This document shows positions 57,792 to 64,000 of a stretch of DNA of 64,000 nucleotides, in pieces. Source of the stretch: Acinetobacter sp. MB5. GTDB lineage: Bacteria; Pseudomonadota; Gammaproteobacteria; Pseudomonadales; Moraxellaceae. Where the stretch lies: NCBI RefSeq assembly GCF_003261585.1, contig NZ_POVU01000001.1, forward strand, positions 434,001-498,000. Reading direction: 5' to 3'. Under the pieces are notes generated by a model. The model saw only the letters and a program-made list of their open reading frames with translations. It ran no database searches and was not told the origin of the DNA. A program made the translations under genes and the position numbers. Every line of letters begins with the position of its first letter. The stretch's first letter is position 1.

Positions 57792-58616
57792 ATGTGTGAC
57801 ATACAAACTCAATGTCCTGACTGCAACACCCGATATTTAGTCTCCCCGACTCAACTATCGATTGCAGCGGGCATGGTTTGTTGTCCCAAATGTGAATATC
57901 ATTTTAATGCCTATGGGTCTTTAAAATACCCAACACATACACAAACTGAACATAATCATCAAAATGTAAACCTCAGCCACCATCGTATACACGAACGGGG
58001 TTCTGAGACTGCAATACTTTCTATTTTTGAACGTAAGCTAGATTCATCTAGTGTAGATTTGCTCAATTACTTAAATAGTTATCGCTTTAATGAAGATCAT
58101 GGTCTTCAATTCATTCAAGATGATTCTTTTTTTAGTTTTTCAAAAAACCCTTCGACCAAACTGGTTAATTTTACCATCCATGTATTTTTACTGATGCTTA
58201 ATCTTTTGCTGTTCGGACTTGTGATTAGTCAGATTACGAACAACAACAGTGGACTTAAGCAGCAATTTCCCATATTGGCAAACTTTTCAATTCAGACCTG
58301 TAATCTTGTAAAATGCAGCACACAAACTGGTGATGAACTTAAAATTGAAGCAACTCGTATTCATCAGGATTATCCCAACTTAACCACTATCACTGGGAAA
58401 TTTGTGAATTACAGTGATCATCCACAAAGTCTGCCTCATCTACAAGTCATCACAACTCAAAAGATATTTGACTTCACACCAAAACTCTATTTATTGCCAT
58501 CACAACAAAACCAACAGCATATAGCAACTCAGCAAGCCTTGTTTTTCAGGATCGATGTCCCGCTCAATAGCGTTAATCAACAATTTAAATTAAAGCTCAA
58601 AAAGTCACTCAATTAA
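57792..58616 (+). CDS. DUF3426 zinc-ribbon membrane protein
   Basis: A 274-residue protein: an MJ0042-type zinc ribbon at the N-terminus (CPDCNTRYLVS near 8-18, CCPKCEYHFNA near 31-41), a linker, one membrane helix near 130-152 (FLLMLNLLLFGLVI), and a C-terminal periplasmic domain with two cysteines (IQTCNLVKC). This is the standard layout of DUF3426, usually found beside prmA in proteobacteria and here also followed by fis, a known gene trio with unclear reason. The exact function is unknown. Confidence 0.85.
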   Translation: MCDIQTQCPDCNTRYLVSPTQLSIAAGMVCCPKCEYHFNAYGSLKYPTHTQTEHNHQNVNLSHHRIHERGSETAILSIFERKLDSSSVDLLNYLNSYRFNEDHGLQFIQDDSFFSFSKNPSTKLVNFTIHVFLLMLNLLLFGLVISQITNNNSGLKQQFPILANFSIQTCNLVKCSTQTGDELKIEATRIHQDYPNLTTITGKFVNYSDHPQSLPHLQVITTQKIFDFTPKLYLLPSQQNQQHIATQQALFFRIDVPLNSVNQQFKLKLKKSLN

Positions 58617-59127
58617 ATCACTCAGAAAAATACTCAACCATCAACCATCAAGCAAATCTATAGCCTTGTTCAAGTTTTCACTATTTCTGATACTTTTTAT
58701 CCAGCAATAGAAATAACGTTTTTCATTAATCTAAAAAAACAACAAAAGTTTAAAATTAAATCGAAATAAACGATAAAATTTAGCAAAATTTTGCATTAAT
58801 TTTACTCACTTTTTAAATGACAGTGGTATGATACGCGCCACGAAAGCTTGACCACACAAACATCTCGTAGAATTCCCATAATGAAATAAATTGCCAGATG
58901 TGCATTATCCCAATATTGCGCATGTAGCAGTTTTTTTATTTTAAAATTTGGCTGTAACAATTCTTTAACAACTGTTACGCTTATTTTTTGGTCAATACAG
59001 ACAATGTATGGCAAGCTAGTTACTTATTTTTAATATTCTCTTCACAAGCTGAACTGAATATTTTTTAGCCTTTTATAAACTCAACCACTTTTACCCAAGT
59101 GGTTATAGATTATTCGGATTAAAACGC
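58617..59127. other. Intergenic region upstream of fis
   Basis: About 510 bp with no credible gene. A TATGAT at 58827-58832 could be a -10 box. Inverted repeats include GTAACA/TGTTAC (58953-58977) and a perfect AACCACTT-N6-AAGTGGTT (59083-59104) just before fis. A long, structured fis leader is a possible reading. Confidence 0.45.
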
Positions 59128-59397
59128 ATGAATAGCAAATCTCCTATTTTTACTGCACAATCTGATGTAGCGCTTCGCATCCACGTGGATCGCGCAGTTC
59201 GTCATTATTTTGCACAACTGCAAGGCGAGCAACCTGCTCAGGTATATGACATGGTGCTAGCAGAAATGGAGAAACCTCTTTTATCTGTTGTTTTAGAATA
59301 CACTCGCGGCAACCAAACTCGCGCTGCTGAGATTCTAGGACTAAACCGTGGTACTTTGCGTAAAAAGTTAAAAGCTCACGGTTTAATGAGTGAATAA
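59128..59397 (+). CDS. fis: DNA-binding protein Fis
   Basis: Nucleoid protein of 89 residues that bends DNA, activates stable RNA promoters in fast growth and stimulates site-specific recombinases. The C-terminal four-helix core is recognised: [20 protein letters not shown] followed by [18 protein letters not shown] with the helix-turn-helix. The N-terminal beta-hairpin region is poorly alike (E. coli Fis is 98). dusB, which precedes fis in E. coli, is missing here; the gene has its own long upstream region, and ends at a strong terminator. Confidence 0.93.
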   Translation: MNSKSPIFTAQSDVALRIHVDRAVRHYFAQLQGEQPAQVYDMVLAEMEKPLLSVVLEYTRGNQTRAAEILGLNRGTLRKKLKAHGLMSE

Positions 59398-59405
59398 ATG
59401 ATAAA

Positions 59406-59434
59406 ATGCTCACGTCGTCGTGGGCATTTTTTTT
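59406..59434 (+). terminator. fis terminator
   Basis: ATGCTCACG-TCGT-CGTGGGCAT hairpin followed by TTTTTTT. Confidence 0.9.
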
Positions 59435-59466
59435 GCCTAAATGTTTAATCTGAAGACTTGAAAATC

Positions 59467-61041
59467 ATGACTATTAAGCGCGCTTTAATCTCAGTTTCTG
59501 ATAAGACTGGTATTGTTGAATTTGCTCAAGAACTTGCAAATTTGGGTATTGAAATTCTTTCAACTGGCGGTACATACAAGTTACTCAAAGACAGTAACAT
59601 CGCTGTTGTTGAAGTATCTGAACATACTGGTTTCCCTGAAATGATGGATGGTCGTGTTAAAACCCTACATCCAAAAATTCACGGTGGTATCCTTGCTCGT
59701 CGCGGCTTAGATGAAGCGGTTATGCAAGAACACAACATCGACCCAATTGATCTTGTGATTGTGAACCTTTATCCATTTGCAGCAACTGTTGCAAAACCAA
59801 ACTGTTCACTTGCAGATGCGATTGAAAACATCGACATCGGTGGCCCTACGATGGTTCGTGCTGCGGCTAAAAACCATGCATCAGTAGGCATTATCGTCAA
59901 CGCATCTGACTATGCAACTGTTGTCGCTGAACTTAAAGCAAACGGTGCATTGTCTTACGAAACTCGTTTTGACTTGGCTGTTAAAGCATTTGAACATACG
60001 GCTCAATACGACGGTATGATCGCGTCTTACCTTGGCGCTCGTGTAGGTAAAGAAGAAGGTCAAGCAGACAAATTTGCTCGTACTTTCAACACTCAATTAG
60101 TGAAAGCACAAGACCTTCGTTACGGTGAAAACCCGCATCAATCAGCTGCATTCTATGTTGATCCTGCTGCAAAAGAAGCATCAGTTTCTACATCTACTCA
60201 GTTACAAGGTAAAGAATTATCTTATAACAACATCGCAGATACCGATGCAGCACTTGAATGTGTGAAATCTTTTGCTAAACCTGCATGCGTGATTGTAAAA
60301 CACGCAAACCCTTGTGGCGTTGCAGTATCTCTAGACGGTATCAAAGCTGCGTATGACCTTGCCTATGCAACAGATCCTGAATCTGCATTTGGTGGCATTA
60401 TTGCATTTAACCGTGAGTTAGATGTTGCAACTGCTCAAGCGATTGTGGAACGTCAATTCGTTGAAGTAATTATTGCTCCAAGCATTGCTGAAGGTGTACT
60501 TGAAGTGACTGGCGCGAAGAAAAATGTTCGCGTATTAGTCTGTGGCGATCTTCCTGCAATTGATGAACGTGCACCACAACTTGACTACAAACGCGTCAAT
60601 GGCGGCTTGTTGGTTCAAGACCAAGACTTAGGCATGATCAAAGCATCTGACTTGAAAGTTGTGACTAAAGTTGCACCGACTGAACAAGAAATTGATGACT
60701 TAATCTTTGCTTGGAAAGTTGCGAAATACGTTAAATCAAATGCAATTGTTTATGCAAAAGGTCGTCAAACGATTGGTGTTGGCGCAGGTCAAATGAGCCG
60801 TGTAAACTCAGCACGTATTGCTGCAATTAAAGCAGAACATGCGGGTCTCGTGGTTGAAGGTGCAGTGATGGCATCTGACGCATTCTTCCCGTTCCGTGAT
60901 GGTATCGACAATGCTGCGAAAGCTGGCATCAAATGCATCATCCAACCGGGTGGTTCTATGCGCGATGAAGAAGTGATTGCAGCAGCAAACGAACACGGCA
61001 TTGCGATGGTGTTCACAGGTATGCGTCATTTCCGTCACTAA
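59467..61041 (+). CDS. purH: Bifunctional IMP cyclohydrolase / AICAR formyltransferase
   Basis: Last two steps of IMP synthesis. 524 residues: the cyclohydrolase half (1-200; [44 protein letters not shown]) and the transformylase half with the Lys-His pair in [11 protein letters not shown] and [14 protein letters not shown], ending FTGMRHFRH. The ATG at 59467 is used; a TTG three codons upstream is an artefact of the open frame. A palindromic repeat separates it from purD, whose product acts earlier in the pathway. Confidence 0.98.
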   Translation: MTIKRALISVSDKTGIVEFAQELANLGIEILSTGGTYKLLKDSNIAVVEVSEHTGFPEMMDGRVKTLHPKIHGGILARRGLDEAVMQEHNIDPIDLVIVNLYPFAATVAKPNCSLADAIENIDIGGPTMVRAAAKNHASVGIIVNASDYATVVAELKANGALSYETRFDLAVKAFEHTAQYDGMIASYLGARVGKEEGQADKFARTFNTQLVKAQDLRYGENPHQSAAFYVDPAAKEASVSTSTQLQGKELSYNNIADTDAALECVKSFAKPACVIVKHANPCGVAVSLDGIKAAYDLAYATDPESAFGGIIAFNRELDVATAQAIVERQFVEVIIAPSIAEGVLEVTGAKKNVRVLVCGDLPAIDERAPQLDYKRVNGGLLVQDQDLGMIKASDLKVVTKVAPTEQEIDDLIFAWKVAKYVKSNAIVYAKGRQTIGVGAGQMSRVNSARIAAIKAEHAGLVVEGAVMASDAFFPFRDGIDNAAKAGIKCIIQPGGSMRDEEVIAAANEHGIAMVFTGMRHFRH

Positions 61042-61063
61042 TTGATTAGAAGTCATATTTATT

Positions 61064-61168
61064 AATCCCTCTAAATCCCCCTTTGTAAAAAGGGGGACTT
61101 TTCACATAAGAAACCTTGGTTTTCTGATGTGATCCTCTCCCATTTTAAAAGGGAGGTCAGGAGGGATT
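61064..61168. repeat. 105-bp palindromic intergenic repeat (MITE-like)
   Basis: Outer arms AATCCCTC (61064-61071) and GAGGGATT (61161-61168) enclose three successive stems: CCCCCTTT/AAAGGGGG (61076-61096), TCACATAAGAAA/TTTCTGATGTGA (61101-61131, one mismatch) and CTCCC/GGGAG (61136-61156). GAGGGATT recurs at 61178-61185. No ORF or transposase is inside. It fills the purH-purD gap. Confidence 0.8.
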
Positions 61169-61192
61169 CTTTTCTTTGAGGGATTTTTGAGA

Positions 61193-62476
61193 ATGAACAT
61201 TTTAGTTTTGGGTAGCGGTGGTCGTGAACATGCCTTGGCATGGAAAATCGCGCAAGATACAAAAGTCAGCAAAGTCTTTGTAGCACCGGGTAATGCAGGT
61301 ACTGCAACAGAAGAAAAATGTGAAAATGTACAACTGGATATTCTCGATAATCCAGCCATCATTGAATTCGCAAAAAATAATGATGTCGCTTTAGTTGTTG
61401 TCGGTCCAGAAGCTCCGCTTGTCAATGGCGTAGTTGATGCGGGTCGTGCAGCTGGTCTAAAAATTTGGGGTCCAACTCAATACGCTGCACAACTTGAAGG
61501 TTCAAAAGCTTTTGCCAAGCACTTCTTAAAACGCCACAACATTCCAACTGCATTCTATGATGTATTCACAGAAGTCGCTGCAGCGAAAGCATTTGTTGAA
61601 AAGCATGGCGCGCCAATCGTCATTAAGGCAGATGGTCTTGCAGCAGGTAAAGGCGTGATCGTTGCAATGAGCAATGAAGAAGCTTTTGCTGCGATTGATG
61701 ACATGTTGGCAGGCAACAAGTTCGGTGATGCAGGTTCTCGTGTCGTGATTGAACAGTTCCTTGCAGGTGAAGAAGCATCATTCATTTGTATGATTGATGG
61801 TCAAAACATTTTGCCTATGGCAACTTCACAAGATCACAAACGTATTTTTGAAGGTGACCAAGGTCCAAACACAGGTGGTATGGGTGCATACTCTCCTGCG
61901 CCTGTCGTGACTGCTGACGTATTTGAACGTGTGATGACTGAAATCATGCGTCCTACCGTAGATGGTATGGCAGCAGATGGTCACGTTTATACAGGTTTCT
62001 TGTATGCAGGCCTGATGATCGATGAACAAGGTCAGCCACGTGTAATCGAATTCAACTGCCGTTTTGGTGACCCTGAAACTCAGCCAATCATGATGCGTTT
62101 ACAATCTTCATTGGTTGACTTGGTTGAAGCAGGTCTTGAAGGCAACTTGCCTGCTGAAGCACAGTGGGATGAACGCAAATCAATTGGTATCGTCCTAGCG
62201 GCTGAAGGCTACCCTGAAAGCGTGCGTAAAGGCGACGTGATTTCTGGTTTAGGTCAGTCTCCTGAAGGCACAAAAGTGTTCCATGCAGGCACTGCAAGCA
62301 ATGACAAAGGTCAGGTCATCACTTCAGGTGGTCGCGTACTCTGCGTCACTGCGCTAGGTGATAGCGTTCTTGAAGCTCAAGTCAATGCTTTAGAAGTGTG
62401 TGGTCAAATCACATTTAACGGCATGCAATACCGTAGTGATATTGGTTACCGTGCCATTGCACGTGAACAAGCATAA
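61193..62476 (+). CDS. purD: Phosphoribosylamine-glycine ligase
   Basis: Second step of purine synthesis (GAR synthetase), ATP-grasp fold, 427 residues. It has MNILVLGSGGREHALAWK, GPEAPLVNGVVDAGRAAG, the grasp motifs VIKADGLAAGKGVIVA and GEEASFICMIDG, and NCRFGDPETQPIM. The ATG at 61193 is used; the frame extends two codons to a TTG at 61187. purH lies 151 bp upstream with a palindromic repeat between them, so any purHD transcript must carry that structure. A terminator follows. Confidence 0.97.
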   Translation: MNILVLGSGGREHALAWKIAQDTKVSKVFVAPGNAGTATEEKCENVQLDILDNPAIIEFAKNNDVALVVVGPEAPLVNGVVDAGRAAGLKIWGPTQYAAQLEGSKAFAKHFLKRHNIPTAFYDVFTEVAAAKAFVEKHGAPIVIKADGLAAGKGVIVAMSNEEAFAAIDDMLAGNKFGDAGSRVVIEQFLAGEEASFICMIDGQNILPMATSQDHKRIFEGDQGPNTGGMGAYSPAPVVTADVFERVMTEIMRPTVDGMAADGHVYTGFLYAGLMIDEQGQPRVIEFNCRFGDPETQPIMMRLQSSLVDLVEAGLEGNLPAEAQWDERKSIGIVLAAEGYPESVRKGDVISGLGQSPEGTKVFHAGTASNDKGQVITSGGRVLCVTALGDSVLEAQVNALEVCGQITFNGMQYRSDIGYRAIAREQA

Positions 62477-62938
62477 GTTCTCATTTTTCTCAGTAAAACG
62501 CTCTTTCGAGGGCGTTTTATTTTTGCTGTCTTAACCACAAATTTTCATATCATTTGTGTTTTTTATTGTTTTGCACTGTACAGACAAAACTTTATACTGC
62601 CAGCAATATTGCTCAGATACACTTTTCTGAAAATATTCCGATGAAAATCAATAGTGCACCATGCAGATTCTACATGCTCCCCTATTGTGCATTTTATTTT
62701 CTTGGTATCATGAGCACAAATTTCACACTGATGTTACTGATTTAGACTTAGTTCGACTGCGATATACCAGTTTTGACAAGTGCCAACATTGTTTCAGCCC
62801 ATATTTTTCCTGTTTATTTCGGCTTTTTTGCTGCACAAGGCAGTGGGTAAAATTATGCTAGATCAGTCCAGATATTTGTCATGTTCCATGGTTTTATCCA
62901 AACCCTATTGAACATTATTGACTAAGGACATACACCTC
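62477..62938. other. Intergenic region before metQ
   Basis: About 460 bp with the purD terminator at its left end. Two overlapping short plus-strand frames (62554-62861) have Cys/Phe-rich translations and no ribosome binding sites, so I see no gene. No SAM riboswitch or MetJ-box series was recognised. The metQ promoter should lie here. Confidence 0.5.
62495..62525 (+). terminator. purD terminator
   Basis: AAAACGCTC-TTTC-GAGGGCGTTTT hairpin followed by ATTTTT. Confidence 0.9.
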
Positions 62939-63814
62939 ATGAAAAAATTATTGAGCGTTGTTTTAGGTGCAAGTGTACTTCTTGCCGCAGGTTGCAGTAA
63001 AAATGCACCTGAACAAAGCAGCAACACCAAAGCTGCTGATGCAAACCAACCACAAAAAATCGTATTGGCATCGACTGGTTCAGATGCTGATATCTGGCGC
63101 TACATTGCAACCTTACCTGAAACCAAAAAAGCAGGTATTGATTTGCAAGTTCAAAACTTCACTGACTATGTGGCAATGAACACTGCGATTGCTAATAAAC
63201 AAGTTGATGCCAATGCATTCCAATCATATGCATACCTTGTTGCTTACAATGCAAACAATGATAAAAAAATTGCACCTGTTTCAACGACATATCTTGAGCC
63301 AATGGGTATTTACTCAACTAAATACAAAAAAGTTGATCAATTCCCACAAGGTGCAAGCATTGCAATCCCTAACGATGCAGCCAATGAAGCACGTGCATTA
63401 TTGTTGTTACAAAGCGCTGGTTTAATCAAACTGAAAACCAACTTTGACCCTGCAACAGGTACACCAAACGACATTACTGACAACGCCAAAAAAATTGATA
63501 TCAAACCAATTCAAATGGCAACTGCAGTACGTGTGAAAAATGACGTTGATGCGATTGTTCTCGGTAATACCTTGGCAATGGAAGGTGGCTTGAATGTATT
63601 GAAAGATTCAATCTACTACGAGCCAATTGACCAATCAACCAAGTTGAATGTCAACATTGTTGCAACTGCTGACTCACGTAAAAACGACCCGATTTTACAA
63701 AAATTAGGGGCGTTGTATCATACTGAAGCGGTTAAAAAATACGTACAAGATCACTTTGCTGGTACAAAAGTGGACGTAAACAAACCAATCAGCTACCTGA
63801 CTGAAAGCAAATAG
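62939..63814 (+). CDS. metQ: D-methionine-binding lipoprotein MetQ (NlpA family)
   Basis: Substrate-binding lipoprotein of the methionine ABC importer, 291 residues. The signal peptide ends LLAAGC, so the protein is acylated. NlpA/MetQ motifs are KIVLASTGSDADIWRYIA near 38-55, VQNFTDYVAMNTAIANKQVDANAFQSYAYL, and IAIPNDAANEARALLLLQSAGLIKL. The start at 62939 with AAGGA upstream replaces the TTG at 62918. Usually metN-metI-metQ; here metQ precedes metN, with a terminator-like stem between them. Confidence 0.94.
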   Translation: MKKLLSVVLGASVLLAAGCSKNAPEQSSNTKAADANQPQKIVLASTGSDADIWRYIATLPETKKAGIDLQVQNFTDYVAMNTAIANKQVDANAFQSYAYLVAYNANNDKKIAPVSTTYLEPMGIYSTKYKKVDQFPQGASIAIPNDAANEARALLLLQSAGLIKLKTNFDPATGTPNDITDNAKKIDIKPIQMATAVRVKNDVDAIVLGNTLAMEGGLNVLKDSIYYEPIDQSTKLNVNIVATADSRKNDPILQKLGALYHTEAVKKYVQDHFAGTKVDVNKPISYLTESK

Positions 63815-63833
63815 TCATATAATGTTGTCAACG

Positions 63834-63862
63834 AACAGGCAAAGTTTCTTTGCCTGTTTTTT
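63834..63862 (+). terminator. Terminator-like stem between metQ and metN
   Basis: AACAGGCAAAG-TTT-CTTTGCCTGTT followed by TTTTCTTTTT, 20 bp after the metQ stop and 25 bp before metN. It would give more metQ than metN mRNA if metN is read by read-through. Confidence 0.85.
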
Positions 63863-63886
63863 CTTTTTCGCATAGTTTTTGACCAC

Positions 63887-64000
63887 ATGATTCAATTTAA
63901 AAACATTTCAAAACACTATCAGCTCAAAGGGCAAACGCTGCGCGCGCTGGATCAGATCAACCTCGAGATTCCAGAAGGTAGCATCTTTGGCATTATTGGC
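63887..64000 (+). CDS. metN: Methionine ABC transporter ATPase MetN (5' part)
   Basis: The first 38 codons of an ABC ATPase are visible (MIQFKNISKHYQLKGQTL, then EIPEGSIFGIIG, just before the Walker A). The start strongly resembles MetN, and the gene follows metQ. The rest lies beyond the window. Confidence 0.88.
   Translation, partial: MIQFKNISKHYQLKGQTLRALDQINLEIPEGSIFGIIG

Noticed and set aside
58802..59014. 70-codon minus-strand ORF upstream of fis
   Set aside because: Composition is unlike the neighbours, it overlaps inverted repeats and a possible -10 box, and it has no ribosome binding site.
62554..62861. Two overlapping short plus-strand ORFs between purD and metQ
   Set aside because: Cys/Phe-rich translations, no ribosome binding site and no family resemblance; likely chance frames in an AT-rich gap.

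Overview
This is about 64 kb of a low-GC (near 40% by eye) gammaproteobacterial chromosome. Gene content, protein sequences and gene order (kdsA-pyrG-eno-ftsB-ispD, a bifunctional putA beside an Lrp-type regulator, an 89-residue Fis, small conserved lipoproteins) point to Acinetobacter; species cannot be set from sequence reading alone. No tRNA, rRNA, CRISPR array, prophage, transposase or integrase was seen, so this is essentially core genome. Its interest lies in regulation and in several degenerate enzyme relatives.

Layout. 1-363: end of a yqeY gene. 447-6047 (minus): small secreted protein, BepA-type M48 protease, 2-hydroxyacid dehydrogenase, probable HolD (psi) clamp-loader subunit, and an M48 relative that has lost its zinc motif. 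6142-11696 (minus): purF-cvpA, pyrD, sixA, gpsA, nitroreductase. 11886-18316: lipoprotein, rhlB-like helicase, cold-shock protein, TusA-like protein, rpoH, DUF423 protein, thiS-thiG, and a divergent pair of conserved unknowns. lpxB (minus) follows. 19780-25633: a Fur-type iron locus (TonB receptor, then a DUF3649 / PepSY / DUF3325 membrane operon) with hmp and a predicted NsrR operator between its two parts. 25750-28425: TSUP transporter, DAHP synthase, phosphatase-like protein. 28436-34632: ispF, a secreted unknown, and the essential block ispD-ftsB-eno-kdsA-pyrG (minus). 34857-40140: lipoprotein, fadH divergent from padR / hydrolase / sirtuin, GNAT. 40201-48103: aspA, putP, putR, putA. 48262-49347: trmA. 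49418-56060: complete pyrimidine-degradation (rut) locus. 56518-64000: small unknown, prmA, DUF3426 protein, fis, purH-purD, metQ and the start of metN.

How the genes work together. The rut genes lie in two minus-strand units, rutABCFG and rutDE, with rutR on the plus strand between them. Each unit has a near-consensus sigma-54 promoter and a copy of one 18-bp RutR-like operator; a perfect 17-bp NtrC-type palindrome lies upstream of rutA. This predicts nitrogen-limited use of uracil as a nitrogen source. The put genes form a proline regulon: putP and putA carry the same 50-bp promoter element (46/50 identical) and putR lies between them. fadH and padR share a promoter region with two copies of a 16-bp palindrome 42 bp apart. 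purF, purH and purD supply purine synthesis; pyrD and pyrG serve pyrimidines; ispD/ispF, kdsA and lpxB serve isoprenoid and outer-membrane synthesis.

The most unusual protein-level observations are an M48-family protein with all three HExxH residues replaced, a CobB-like sirtuin without the zinc-binding cysteines, a phosphatase-like protein whose signature arginine is glutamine, and a candidate psi subunit that ordinary annotation is likely to leave as hypothetical. Start sites were re-chosen where an upstream start lacked a ribosome binding site or was a non-ATG codon just before a better one (pyrD, lpxB, ispF, eno, pyrG, trmA, purH, purD, metQ, rutA, rutF, rutR and others).
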